Part shown: positions 27,549 through 36,414 of the stretch, piece by piece
How positions within the stretch are numbered: position 1 is the first letter of the stretch
Layout of the letters: the number at the start of each line of letters is the position of its first letter
Assembly (NCBI GenBank): GCA_038245725.1
Contig: JBBRSD010000005.1
Location: 139,986 to 203,985, forward strand
DNA from: JBBRSD01 sp038245725
GTDB taxonomy: Bacteria; Actinomycetota; Coriobacteriia; Anaerosomatales; JAAXUF01
Length of the DNA: 64,000 nt
Direction of reading: 5' to 3'
The notes under the pieces: generated by a model
The model's input: only the letters and a program-made list of their open reading frames with translations
The model's database searches: none
Told to the model about the DNA's origin: nothing
Program-made: the position numbers and the translations under genes

Positions 27549-29006
27549 ATGCCTGACGCTACATCCATCAGCGATCCCACCGAACGCTACCGTGCCGGCG
27601 TGCTCAAGTACGTGCAGATGGGCTACTGGGACCCTGACTACGAGATCAAGCCGACCGACGTGCTCGCGTGCTTCCGTGTGACGCCGCAGGAAGGCGTCGA
27701 CTGGATCGAGGCGGCAGCCGCTGTGGCCGGCGAGTCGTCGACCGCCACTTGGACGGTCGTGTGGACCGACCGCCTCACCGCCGCCGAACATTACCGCGCC
27801 AAGGCGTACCGGATCGACCCGGTTCCCGGCCGAGAAGACCAGTTCTTCGCCTACATCGCCTACGACATCGAGCTGTTCGAGCCCGGCTCGATCGCCAACA
27901 TCACGGCATCGATCATCGGCAACGTGTTCGGGTTCAAGCCGGTCAGGGCGCTGCGCCTTGAGGACATGCACTTCCCGGCGGCGCTCGTGACGACGTTTCC
28001 CGGCCCGCCGAACGGCATCGTCGTCGAGCGCGAGCGCCTCGACAAGTTCGGCCGCCCGCTGCTGGGCGCGACGATCAAGCCGAAGCTGGGGCTGTCCGGC
28101 AAGAACTACGGCCGCGTCGTCTATGAGGCGCTTCGCGGAGGCCTGGACTTCACCAAGGACGACGAGAACATCAACAGCCAGTTCTTCATGCACTGGCGCG
28201 ACCGCTTCCTTTACGGCATGGAAGGCGTGAACCGCGCGCAGGCGGCAAGCGGCGAGGTCAAGGGTCACTACCTCAACATCACCGCCGCCACGATGGAGGA
28301 CATGTACGAACGCGCCGAGTTCGCCAAGGAGCTGGGCTCAAACATCATCATGCTCGACCTCGTCATCGGCTGGACCGCGATCCAGTCGATGAGCAAGTGG
28401 GCGAAGCGCAACGACATGCTCGTGCACATGCACCGGGCCGGGCACTCGACGTACACGCGCCAGAAGGACCACGGCGTCAGCTTTCGCGTGATCTGCAAGT
28501 GGCTGCGCCTCGCGGGTGTCGACCACCTGCACGCCGGGACGGTTGTGGGCAAGCTCGAGGGCGACAAGAACTCGGTGCTGGGCTTCTACGACGTGCTTCG
28601 CGAGAGCAAGAACGCCGTGAACATGGAGCACGGCCTGTTCTTCGAGCAGGACTGGGTCGGGCTGCGCAAGGTCATGCCGGTCGCGTCCGGCGGCATTCAC
28701 GCCGGCCAGATGCACCAGCTACTCGATCTGTTCGGCGATGACGTGGTGCTGCAGTTCGGCGGCGGCACGATCGGCCACCCAGAAGGCGTGGCGGCCGGTG
28801 CGACTGCGAACCGCGTGGCGCTTGAGGCGATGGTGAAGGCGCGCAACGAAGGCAAGAACATCCTCGCCGACGGCCCTGGCATCCTGAAGAAGGCCGCCGA
28901 AGGCTGCAAGCCGCTGCGCGCTGCGCTCGACACCTGGGGCGAAGTCACCTTCGACTACGCCAGCACCGACACGCTCGACACCGTCCCCACCGCGACGTCC
29001 ATCTAG
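27549..29006 (+). CDS. cbbL: RuBisCO large subunit, red-type form I
   Basis: Carboxylates ribulose-1,5-bisphosphate. 485 residues, the normal size for red-type (form IC/ID) subunits. Active-site residues are present: the Lys pair in GATIKPKLGLSGKNYGR, carbamylated Lys203 with Asp205 and Glu206 in LDFTKDDENINS, HRAG, then HAGTVVGKLEGD, VASGGIHAGQ and GGGTIGHPEG. GVSFRVICKWLRLAGVDH and the C-terminal tail ending VPTATSI mark the red type; the tail is what CbbX pulls on. One oddity is HRAGHSTYTRQ, where red-type enzymes have Asn after HRAG and green-type enzymes have His at that site. AGGAGG stands before ATG 27549. The small subunit follows 12 bases later. Confidence 0.95.
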   Translation: MPDATSISDPTERYRAGVLKYVQMGYWDPDYEIKPTDVLACFRVTPQEGVDWIEAAAAVAGESSTATWTVVWTDRLTAAEHYRAKAYRIDPVPGREDQFFAYIAYDIELFEPGSIANITASIIGNVFGFKPVRALRLEDMHFPAALVTTFPGPPNGIVVERERLDKFGRPLLGATIKPKLGLSGKNYGRVVYEALRGGLDFTKDDENINSQFFMHWRDRFLYGMEGVNRAQAASGEVKGHYLNITAATMEDMYERAEFAKELGSNIIMLDLVIGWTAIQSMSKWAKRNDMLVHMHRAGHSTYTRQKDHGVSFRVICKWLRLAGVDHLHAGTVVGKLEGDKNSVLGFYDVLRESKNAVNMEHGLFFEQDWVGLRKVMPVASGGIHAGQMHQLLDLFGDDVVLQFGGGTIGHPEGVAAGATANRVALEAMVKARNEGKNILADGPGILKKAAEGCKPLRAALDTWGEVTFDYASTDTLDTVPTATSI

Positions 29007-29018
29007 AGGAGGCAGACT

Positions 29019-29444
29019 ATGCGCATCACTCAGGGAGCGTTCTCTTTCCTGCCCGACCTGACCGACGACGAGATCCGCGCGCAGCTCGAGTACTGCCTCG
29101 ACAACAAGTGGGCGGTCTCGGTCGAGCACACCGACGACCCGCACCCTCGCAACACGTACTGGGAGATGTGGGGCCAGCCGATGTTCGACCTGCACGACGC
29201 GGCCGGCATCATGGGCGAGCTCGCGGAATGCCGAGAGGCCCACGGCAACGAGTACATTCGCGTCACCGCCTTCGATTCCACCCATGGTGTCGAATCCGTC
29301 GCGCTCTCATTCATCGTCAACCGACCCGCCGAGGAGCCCGGCTTCCGCTTGGACCGTGAAGAGGGTCCCGGCCGCACGCAGCGCTACTCGATGGTTTCCT
29401 ACGCGGTCGACCGCAATCCCGCGGGCGAGCGCTACCCGACCTGA
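29019..29444 (+). CDS. cbbS: RuBisCO small subunit, red-type form I
   Basis: The small subunit caps the octameric core of form I RuBisCO. 141 residues, close to the 139 of proteobacterial form IC. It shows the expected FSFLPDLTDDEIRAQLEYCL helix, the HPRNTYWEMWGQPMFDL segment and the long C-terminal strands of the red type (REEGPGRTQRYSMVSYAVDR) that line the central pore. AGGAGG lies six bases upstream of ATG 29019. It is between cbbL and cbbX, the arrangement of proteobacterial form IC operons. Confidence 0.95.
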   Translation: MRITQGAFSFLPDLTDDEIRAQLEYCLDNKWAVSVEHTDDPHPRNTYWEMWGQPMFDLHDAAGIMGELAECREAHGNEYIRVTAFDSTHGVESVALSFIVNRPAEEPGFRLDREEGPGRTQRYSMVSYAVDRNPAGERYPT

Positions 29445-29475
29445 CCGCATCGACCAGTGAGCGGAGGCGGCAGTC

Positions 29476-30462
29476 ATGAGCGAGCACACGGATACGAGCG
29501 CGACACCCGCACCTGATGCGCGCGTCGACCCGGTCGGGAGCGCCAGCGAGCCGGTCACGATCGACCTCGAGCGCGAGTACGCCGACGCGGGCATCGCCGA
29601 GATCCTCGACTCGCTCGACTCAGACCTCGTCGGCCTCGAGCCGGTGAAGCGCAACGTGCGCCAGATTGCCGCGCTGCTGCTCGTAGAGCGCGTGCGGGAG
29701 CGCATGGGCCTCTCGGCGGGGGCGCCAAGCCTGCACATGTGCTTCACCGGCAATCCGGGTACCGGCAAGACTACGGTCGCGATGCGGATGGCCGAGATAC
29801 TGCACCGGCTCGGCTACTGCCGGAAGGGGCACGTCGTGGCGGTTACACGCGACGACCTCGTGGGGCAGTACATCGGGCACACCGCGCCGAAGACTAAGGA
29901 AGTCCTGAAGCGCGCGATGGGCGGCGTGCTCTTCATCGACGAGGCGTACTACCTTCACCGGCCGGAGAACGAGAAGGACTACGGGCAGGAAGCGATCGAG
30001 ATCCTGCTCCAAGTGATGGAGAACCAGCGCGACGACCTCGTGGTGATACTGGCCGGCTACGAGGACCGCATGAACAGCTTCTTCGAGTCCAACCCCGGCA
30101 TGGCCAGCCGCATCGCGCACCACGTCTCGTTCCCAGATTACTCCGGCGAAGAGCTCTTCGAGATCGCCGAGAAGATGCTGGCCGAGTGGAACTACCGCTT
30201 CGCCCCCGAAGCCGCCGCGGCGTTTCGCCAGTACCTCGAGATTCGCCGCAACCGGCCGCACTTCGCCAACGCGCGCAGCGTGCGCAACGCGCTCGACCGC
30301 ATCCGCCTTCGCCAAGCGCTGCGACTTTTCGAGGAGCGCGGTCGAGAGCTGACCGCTGACGACCTGCAGACGATCCACGAGCCCGAGGTCCGGGCGAGCC
30401 GCCTGTTCGACCCCGAGTGCGACGACACCACCGACACGACCGATGAGGGAGGCACACCATGA
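29476..30462 (+). CDS. cbbX: RuBisCO activase CbbX (AAA+)
   Basis: AAA+ hexamer that frees inhibited red-type RuBisCO by pulling on the C-terminus of the large subunit. 328 residues; a 25-residue Ala/Pro/Thr-rich N-terminus is longer than in the Rhodobacter protein. Walker A is FTGNPGTGKTTVAMRMA near residue 92, Walker B is GGVLFIDEAYYLHRP near 150, and the pore region has GQYIGHTAPKTKEVLKRA. The arginine-finger region NPGMASRIAHHVSFPDYS is also present. Its stop overlaps the start of fbp by four bases (ATGA), so the two are co-translated. Its presence supports the red-type call for the RuBisCO. Confidence 0.95.
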   Translation: MSEHTDTSATPAPDARVDPVGSASEPVTIDLEREYADAGIAEILDSLDSDLVGLEPVKRNVRQIAALLLVERVRERMGLSAGAPSLHMCFTGNPGTGKTTVAMRMAEILHRLGYCRKGHVVAVTRDDLVGQYIGHTAPKTKEVLKRAMGGVLFIDEAYYLHRPENEKDYGQEAIEILLQVMENQRDDLVVILAGYEDRMNSFFESNPGMASRIAHHVSFPDYSGEELFEIAEKMLAEWNYRFAPEAAAAFRQYLEIRRNRPHFANARSVRNALDRIRLRQALRLFEERGRELTADDLQTIHEPEVRASRLFDPECDDTTDTTDEGGTP

Positions 30463-31541
30463 CGCTCGTCCGCTATCGCGCGACTCTGACGCAGTACCTC
30501 ATCGAGCAGCGTCGCAGCCATCCCGAGGCGACCGGAGAGTTCAACGAACTCATCCTCGCCGTGGCGCAAGCGTGCAAGCAGATCTCGAAGAGCGTCGCGC
30601 ACGGTGCGCTCGCGGGTATCGCCGACGAGCTGGGCAACGTGAACGTCCAGGGTGAAGAGCAAAAGGCGCTCGACGTCATCGCGAATGACATCTTCGTCCG
30701 CACGACCGAGTGGCCCGGCGTGCTGTGCGGCATGGCCTCCGAGGAGATGGAGGAGCCGCGCCAGATCCCGGCCGAGTTCCCGCGAGGCAAGTACCTGCTC
30801 GTCTTCGATCCGCTCGACGGATCGAGCAACATCGCCGTCAACGTCGCCGTGGGCTCGATCTTCTCGGTGGTGCGCGCCCCGGAGGGGTGCGAGGACGCGG
30901 GGGTCGCAGACTTCCTGCAGCCCGGCACGAGTCAAGTCGCGGCGGGCTACGCGATCTACGGCCCGGCGACGATGCTCGTGCTCACGGTCGGTCGCGGCGT
31001 GGTGGGCTTCACCCTCGATCCCAGCCTCGGCGAGTTCCTGCTCACGCATCCGGACATGCGTGTGCCCGAGTCCACGAGCGAGTTCGCGATCAACTCGTCC
31101 AACAGCCGCTTCTGGGAGCAGCCGGTCAAGCGCTACGTCGAGGAGTGCCTCGCCGGCGCGACAGGCCCACGCGGCAAGGACTTCAACATGCGCTGGATCG
31201 CTTCGCTCGTCGCCGAGTGCCACCGGGTGCTCATGCGCGGCGGCGTCTTCCTCTACCCGCGCGACAACAAGGATCCGAGCCGCGCTGGCCGGCTCCGGTT
31301 GCTCTACGAGGCCAACCCGATCGGCATGCTCATCGAGCAGGCGGGCGGGCGCGCGAGCACCGGCGAGGTGCCGATTCTCAGCGTGCAACCCACCGAGCTG
31401 CACCAGCGCATTGGCTTCGTCTTCGGCTCGGCCGATGAGGTCGAGCGCATCGAGCGCTACCACCACGACGCGCCGGAAGACGAAGGCGATCTCGACGTCC
31501 CGCTCTTCGGCATTCGCGGACTGTTCCGCACGGCCGACTAG
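30459..31541 (+). CDS. fbp: Fructose-1,6-bisphosphatase class I
   Basis: Removes the 1-phosphate of fructose-1,6-bisphosphate (and often of sedoheptulose-1,7-bisphosphate) in the Calvin cycle. 360 residues. Class I metal-site motif FDPLDGSSNIAVNVAVG is near residue 115, preceded by GMASEEMEEP. The sugar-binding region has RWIASLVAECHRVLMRGGVFLYP near the middle and LLYEANPIGMLIEQAGGRAS. ATG 30459 overlaps the cbbX stop. No separate sedoheptulose bisphosphatase is seen, so this enzyme may serve both steps. Confidence 0.95.
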   Translation: MTLVRYRATLTQYLIEQRRSHPEATGEFNELILAVAQACKQISKSVAHGALAGIADELGNVNVQGEEQKALDVIANDIFVRTTEWPGVLCGMASEEMEEPRQIPAEFPRGKYLLVFDPLDGSSNIAVNVAVGSIFSVVRAPEGCEDAGVADFLQPGTSQVAAGYAIYGPATMLVLTVGRGVVGFTLDPSLGEFLLTHPDMRVPESTSEFAINSSNSRFWEQPVKRYVEECLAGATGPRGKDFNMRWIASLVAECHRVLMRGGVFLYPRDNKDPSRAGRLRLLYEANPIGMLIEQAGGRASTGEVPILSVQPTELHQRIGFVFGSADEVERIERYHHDAPEDEGDLDVPLFGIRGLFRTAD

Positions 31542-31561
31542 CTCACCGAAGGAGGCAGAAG

Positions 31562-32443
31562 ATGTCTGCGAAGCACCCGATCATCGCCATTACCGGCTCG
31601 TCCGGCGCGGGAACCACCACGGTCCAAAACACCTTCGAGGCGATCTTCCGCCGAGAAGACCTCAACGCCGCCGTGGTCGAGGGCGACAGCTACCACCGCC
31701 ATGACCGCTACGCGATGCAGGAGCTCATGGCCAAGGACCAGGCGAAGCTTGGCGGCCACCTCAGTCACTTCGGCCCCGAGGCGAATCTCTTTGAGGACCT
31801 CGCCGAGACGTTCCGCACGTACTCCGAGACTGGCACGTGCAAGGTGCGCCGTTACCTGCACAACGCCGATGAGGCCGCCGAGTTCGAGCAGGAGCCGGGC
31901 ACGTTCACGCCGTGGGCGGACGTTCTCGCCGACACGGACCTGCTCTTCTACGAGGGGCTGCACGCCGGTGTCGTCACTCCGGAGGTCGACATCGCGACCT
32001 ACCCCGACCTGCTCATCGGCGTCGTTCCGGTGGTCAATCTCGAGTGGATCCAGAAGATCAATCGCGACTGCCGCTACCGGGGCTACTCGGTCGAGGCGGT
32101 CACCGACGTGATCCTGCGACGCATGCACGACTACATGCACTTCATCAGTCCGCAATTCTCGCGCACGCACGTGAACTTCCAGCGCGTGCCCATCGTCGAT
32201 ACCTCAAACCCCTTCATCTCGCGCGACATCCCCAGCCCGGACGAGTCGATGGTCGTTATCCGCTTCGCCGATCCGAAGGGTATCGACTTCCCGTACCTGC
32301 TTTCGATGCTCCACGACTCGTTCATGTCGCGCTCGAATACGATCGTCGTTCCCGGCGGAAAGATGGACCTCGCCATGCAGCTCATCTTCACTCCGTTCAT
32401 CTGGCGCATGGCCGAGCGCCGCAAGAAGACGCTCGCCCGTTAG
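31562..32443 (+). CDS. prk: Phosphoribulokinase, class I (bacterial type)
   Basis: Makes ribulose-1,5-bisphosphate from ribulose-5-phosphate and ATP, the step unique to the Calvin cycle together with RuBisCO. 293 residues, the size of the proteobacterial octameric class I. Walker A-like GSSGAGTTTVQNTFE near residue 12, the catalytic-base region VEGDSYHRHDRYAM, and FYEGLHAGV near residue 136 match the class. The plant/cyanobacterial redox Cys pair is not expected in this class and is not seen. AAGGAGG precedes ATG 31562. It is between fbp and the aldolase. Confidence 0.95.
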   Translation: MSAKHPIIAITGSSGAGTTTVQNTFEAIFRREDLNAAVVEGDSYHRHDRYAMQELMAKDQAKLGGHLSHFGPEANLFEDLAETFRTYSETGTCKVRRYLHNADEAAEFEQEPGTFTPWADVLADTDLLFYEGLHAGVVTPEVDIATYPDLLIGVVPVVNLEWIQKINRDCRYRGYSVEAVTDVILRRMHDYMHFISPQFSRTHVNFQRVPIVDTSNPFISRDIPSPDESMVVIRFADPKGIDFPYLLSMLHDSFMSRSNTIVVPGGKMDLAMQLIFTPFIWRMAERRKKTLAR

Positions 32444-32506
32444 CGGGCGCGAACGCCGATCACGACCGCCCGACCGCAGCCGTACATCCGCTCCCAGGGA
32501 GGACCC

Positions 32507-33562
32507 ATGGCACTCATATCGATGCGACAGCTCCTCGACCACGCAGCCGAGAACGGCTACGGCCTGCCGGCCTTCAACGTCAACAACATGGAGCAGATCC
32601 AGGCGATCATGGAGGCCGCCGCCGAGGTCGACAGCCCGGTCATCCTGCAGGGCTCGGCAGGTGCGCGAACCTACGCGGGCGAGGCGTTCCTGCGCCACCT
32701 CGTGGAGGCCGCGGTCGAGACCTGGCCCGACATCCCCATCGCGATGCACCAGGACCACGGTTCGAGCCCGGCAGTGTGCCAGCGCTCGATCAGGAGCGGC
32801 TTCACGAGCGTGATGATGGACGGCTCGCTTCTCGAAGACGCTAAGACGCCGGCGCCCTACGAGTACAACGTCCGCGTGACGAGGCTTGTCAGCGACATGT
32901 CGCACGCCATCGGTGTCACGGTCGAAGGCGAGCTCGGGGTTCTCGGCAGTCTGGAGACGGGGGAGGCGGGCGAGGAGGACGGCGTGGGCGCGGAAGGCAA
33001 GCTCACGCGCGATCAGATGCTCACCGACCCGGATCAGGCCGCCGATTTCGTCGCCCAGACTGGATGCGACGCGCTCGCCATCGCCATCGGCACGAGCCAC
33101 GGCGCCTACAAGTTCACGAAGGCGCCCACCGGCGACGTGCTCGCGATCGACCGCGTCGTCGAGATCCACCGGAGGCTCCCGAACACGCATCTCGTCATGC
33201 ACGGCTCTTCGAGTGTGCCGCAGGAGTGGCTCGAGGTCATCCGCCGCTACGGCGGCGACATGAAGGAGACGTACGGCGTGCCGTTTCAGGAGATCAAGGA
33301 AGGCATCCGAAACGGCGTGCGCAAGGTCAACATCGACACCGACATCCGCCTCGCGATGACCGGAGCCATGCGGCGCACCATGGCCGAGAACCCGAGCGTC
33401 TTCGACCCGCGGGCGTTCCTGAAGGCCGCGCGCTCGGCGACGAAGGAACTGTGTGCGACGCGCTACGTCGAGTTCGGCTCGGCTGGGTGGGCGAGCAGGA
33501 TGAAGGCGGTTCCGCTCGACGAGATGGCCGATCGGTATGCGACGGGCGCGATTCCGTCTTGA
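32507..33562 (+). CDS. fba: Fructose-bisphosphate aldolase class II (Calvin-cycle type)
   Basis: Zinc aldolase that condenses triose phosphates to fructose-1,6-bisphosphate, and probably erythrose-4-phosphate with DHAP to sedoheptulose bisphosphate. 351 residues. Metal and catalytic segments: ALHQDHG-like MHQDHGSSP near residue 82, SVMMDGSLL, VTVEGELGVLG, HLVMHGSSSVPQEW near 228 and KVNIDTDIRLAMT near 275. The sequence resembles the CbbA type found in Calvin operons. AGGGAGG lies before ATG 32507. A -10-like TATTCT follows it at about 33572, so transketolase may also have its own start. Confidence 0.93.
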   Translation: MALISMRQLLDHAAENGYGLPAFNVNNMEQIQAIMEAAAEVDSPVILQGSAGARTYAGEAFLRHLVEAAVETWPDIPIAMHQDHGSSPAVCQRSIRSGFTSVMMDGSLLEDAKTPAPYEYNVRVTRLVSDMSHAIGVTVEGELGVLGSLETGEAGEEDGVGAEGKLTRDQMLTDPDQAADFVAQTGCDALAIAIGTSHGAYKFTKAPTGDVLAIDRVVEIHRRLPNTHLVMHGSSSVPQEWLEVIRRYGGDMKETYGVPFQEIKEGIRNGVRKVNIDTDIRLAMTGAMRRTMAENPSVFDPRAFLKAARSATKELCATRYVEFGSAGWASRMKAVPLDEMADRYATGAIPS

Positions 33563-33651
33563 GGATGCAATGCTATTCTACGGTGGCCGTGCGCCGGTGA
33601 ACCCCGGCCGCGCGGAAAGCCACACGCGACCACTCTGATTGGAGCGCTGCC

Positions 33652-34506
33652 ATGTGGGATCGTGACACCGTCGAGAGACATGCCACGCGGATGCGGGGTG
33701 ACATCGTCGAGATGATCGCGCAGGCCGGAAGCGGGCACCCCGGAGGGTCCCTGTCGGCGGCAGATATCGTCGCCACGCTCTACTTCGGCGACGTCATGCG
33801 TCATGACCCCGCTCGGACCGACTGGCCCGAGCGCGACCGTTTCATCCTCTCGAAGGGCCACGCCGCGCCGGTCCTCTACTCAGCGCTCGCGGAGGCTGGC
33901 TACTTCGGCCGGGACGAGCTCGCGACGCTGCGCAAACTGGGTTCCATGTTGCAGGGGCATCCCGATAGCAAGAAGACGCCCGGCGTCGAGGTCTCGACAG
34001 GCTCCCTCGGCCAGGGGCTGTCGATCTCGTGCGGACTGGCGCTGGGCCTGCGCGGAGGCGATCACCCCGAGAACGTCATCGACGACCGCACTGTCTTCTG
34101 TCTGCTCGGCGATGGCGAGATCCAGGAGGGGCAGGTCTGGGAGGCTGCGATGTTCGCAGCGCATGAGAACCTCGGCAACCTCGTGGCGATCGTCGACCAC
34201 AACGGGCTGCAGATCGACGGCTCGTGCAACGAGGTCATGTGCCTCGGGAGCGTGGCGAGCAAGTTCGCGGCGTTTGACTGGCACGTCACCGAGATCGACG
34301 GCCACGACCTCGACGCGGTGCGCGAGGCGCTGCTTGCCGCGAAGGCGTACAAGAGCGGTCCCGCGGTCATCGTCGCCCACACCATCAAGGGCAAGGGCGT
34401 CTCGTTCATGGAAGGCGACGCTGGCTGGCACGGCAAATCGCCGAGTCCCGAGCAGGTCGCCGCAGCACTTGTCGAACTCGGCTTGAGTGAAGGGAGCCCG
34501 GCGTGA
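33652..34506 (+). CDS. Transketolase, N-terminal (thiamine-binding) subunit
   Basis: First half of a two-gene transketolase, which moves two-carbon units between sugar phosphates. 284 residues. The thiamine diphosphate motif GDGEIQEGQVWEAAMFAAHENLGNL (only its start quoted: GDGEIQEGQVWE) is near residue 150, with KGHAAPVLYSAL near 65 and TGSLGQGLSISCGLALG near 112. Split transketolases are common in archaea, Firmicutes and some Actinobacteria, while proteobacterial Calvin operons carry the one-chain cbbT. This suggests that the operon was assembled or adapted locally. It overlaps the next gene by four bases. Confidence 0.92.
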   Translation: MWDRDTVERHATRMRGDIVEMIAQAGSGHPGGSLSAADIVATLYFGDVMRHDPARTDWPERDRFILSKGHAAPVLYSALAEAGYFGRDELATLRKLGSMLQGHPDSKKTPGVEVSTGSLGQGLSISCGLALGLRGGDHPENVIDDRTVFCLLGDGEIQEGQVWEAAMFAAHENLGNLVAIVDHNGLQIDGSCNEVMCLGSVASKFAAFDWHVTEIDGHDLDAVREALLAAKAYKSGPAVIVAHTIKGKGVSFMEGDAGWHGKSPSPEQVAAALVELGLSEGSPA

Positions 34507-35435
34507 GCAAGAAAGCAACCCGCGAGGCGCTGGGCGCCACGCTCGTCGAACTCGCGTCCGAAGGCGTCGATGTAGTCGCCGTCGAGGCCGACCTCTCCAA
34601 GTCGACGACGACCAGCAAGCTCGCCGACGCCTACCCCGACCGCTTCTTCAACGTAGGAATCGCCGAGGCGAACATGGTCGACGTCGCGGCCGGACTCGCC
34701 GTTGCGGGTAAGGTGGCGTTCACTGGGTCCTTCGCGGTGTTCGCGACCGGCCGCGCCTACGACCAGATCCGCAACACCGTCTGCTACTCGAACCTCAACG
34801 TTAAGTTGACCCCTACACACGCCGGCATCACCGTTGGACCTGACGGCGGAAGCCACCAGATGATCGAGGACCTCGCGCTCATGCGGGTGCTGCCGGGCAT
34901 GCGCGTGCTCGTGCCCGCGGACTTCAACGCCGCCAAAGCCGCCATCCGCTGCGCCGCGATGACTCCCGGGCCGTTCTACGTTCGCCTCGGCAGGGCCACG
35001 TTGCCGGAGGTCTACGCTGAGGGCGCAGAGTGGGAGCTCGGCCGCGCGAACGTGCTGCGCAAGGGCAGCGACGTGACGCTTGCCGCCTGCGGAGTCATGG
35101 TCGCCGAGGCGCTCGCTGCCGCGGACCTTCTCGTCGCCGACGGAATCTCAGCCGAGGTCATCGACGTCGCCACGATCAAGCCCATAGACGCCGAGACGAT
35201 CGTCGCGAGTGCCAAGAAGACCGGCGCCGTGGTGACGTGCGAGGAGCACAGCATCATCGGCGGGCTTGGCTCGGCGGTTGCCGAGGTGCTTGGCGAGAAC
35301 GCGCCGGTTCCGCTCAAGCGGATCGGCGTAAACGACGTGTTCGGCACGTCGGGCGATCCGGACGAGCTCACGGTGCACTTCGGACTCAAGGCGACGGACA
35401 TCGCGGCGGCGGCAAGGGTGCTTCTCGGCAGGTGA
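34503..35435 (+). CDS. Transketolase, C-terminal subunit
   Basis: Second half of the two-gene transketolase, with the pyrimidine-binding domain (about residues 1-165) and the C-terminal domain (about 180-310). 310 residues. The catalytic Glu lies in FFNVGIAEANMVDVAAGLA near residue 55, and GITVGPDGGSHQMIEDLALMRVLPG (start quoted: GITVGPDGGSHQ) is near 112. The start at 34503 is GTG overlapping the TGA of the first subunit, which implies coupled translation and equal amounts. It is the last gene of the Calvin block; ftsE follows after 208 bases. Confidence 0.92.
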   Translation: MSKKATREALGATLVELASEGVDVVAVEADLSKSTTTSKLADAYPDRFFNVGIAEANMVDVAAGLAVAGKVAFTGSFAVFATGRAYDQIRNTVCYSNLNVKLTPTHAGITVGPDGGSHQMIEDLALMRVLPGMRVLVPADFNAAKAAIRCAAMTPGPFYVRLGRATLPEVYAEGAEWELGRANVLRKGSDVTLAACGVMVAEALAAADLLVADGISAEVIDVATIKPIDAETIVASAKKTGAVVTCEEHSIIGGLGSAVAEVLGENAPVPLKRIGVNDVFGTSGDPDELTVHFGLKATDIAAAARVLLGR

Positions 35436-35598
35436 ACCTGAGCGATTCTGGCTGACGACGCAACCGCAGGCAGTTCTGGACTGTCACCCGCCGACGGCAC
35501 GGTTTGGTGCATACTCGGCGATCTCCCGGCCGTTTTCGGCGCCGACCGTGTCCATCCATTCTCCATACGGTCGTGCGAGCATCTGACATGTCCTTTGC

Positions 35599-35604
35599 TA
35601 CACT
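35599..35604 (+). promoter_or_regulatory. Extended -10 box of ftsE
   Basis: TGC followed by TACACT gives an extended -10 in the 208-base gap between the transketolase and ftsE. Predicted start is near 35611. It separates the cell-division genes from the Calvin block. No -35 box is evident. Confidence 0.5.
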
Positions 35605-35643
35605 GTCGCGAGGGGTTTTGTCGCACAGAAACGGAGCATCCCT

Positions 35644-36414
35644 TTGAGTGATTTGATCAACGTGCCCGATCTCCAGCCGCCGCGCGCGGCCGAGGTTCCA
35701 CCGGTCCTCCCGAGAACCGGGCCCGTCATGATCGCGATGCGCGGAATATCGAAGTCCTACGTCGCCGATAAGCCCGCCCTTTACGACGTCAACGTCGAGA
35801 TCGGTTCGGGAGAGTTCGTCTTCATCGTTGGGCACTCCGGTTCGGGCAAGTCGACGTTCATCCGGCTCCTGCTTCGCGAACTGAGCCCGACCCGCGGTCA
35901 GATCATCGTGGCCGGCCAGGACCTGGGCAAGATGAAGAACTGGAAGGTGCCGTACCTGCGCCGCAACATCGGTTGTGTATTCCAGGACTTCAAGCTGCTC
36001 CCTAACAAGACGGCGTTCGAGAACGTCGCGTTCGCGCTCGAGGTCATCGGCAAGTCCAAGCACGTCATCCGCACGCAAGTGCCGGAGGTGCTGCGTCTCG
36101 TCGGTCTCGAGGACAAGATCAACAACTACCCTGACGAGCTGTCCGGTGGCGAGCAGCAGCGTGTCTCGATCGCGCGCGCGTTCGTCAACAGGCCGCCGCT
36201 GCTGCTGTGCGACGAGCCCACCGGTAACCTCGACCCGCAGACCTCGCTCGGCATCATGAAGTTGCTCGAACGTATCAACAACACCGGCACCACCGTGCTC
36301 GTGGCGACGCACGACCGCGAAATGGTCGACAACATGCGCCGCCGGGTCATCGCCCTGGAGGGCGGCCGCATCATTCGCGACCAGGACCGAGGGGTGTATG
36401 GCTATGTCGATTAA
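35644..36414 (+). CDS. ftsE: Cell-division ATP-binding protein FtsE
   Basis: ATPase partner of FtsX in a complex that activates peptidoglycan hydrolases at the division site. 256 residues: Walker A IVGHSGSGKSTFIRLL near residue 61, signature LSGGEQQRVSIARAF, Walker B LLLCDEPTGNLDP and switch VATHDREM. TTG 35644 has GGAG eight bases upstream, and it gives about 27 residues before the usual FtsE start (MIAMRGISKSY). A shorter start at 35728 is possible but has a weaker site. The gene ends inside ftsX, which overlaps by up to 17 bases. Confidence 0.95.
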   Translation: MSDLINVPDLQPPRAAEVPPVLPRTGPVMIAMRGISKSYVADKPALYDVNVEIGSGEFVFIVGHSGSGKSTFIRLLLRELSPTRGQIIVAGQDLGKMKNWKVPYLRRNIGCVFQDFKLLPNKTAFENVAFALEVIGKSKHVIRTQVPEVLRLVGLEDKINNYPDELSGGEQQRVSIARAFVNRPPLLLCDEPTGNLDPQTSLGIMKLLERINNTGTTVLVATHDREMVDNMRRRVIALEGGRIIRDQDRGVYGYVD

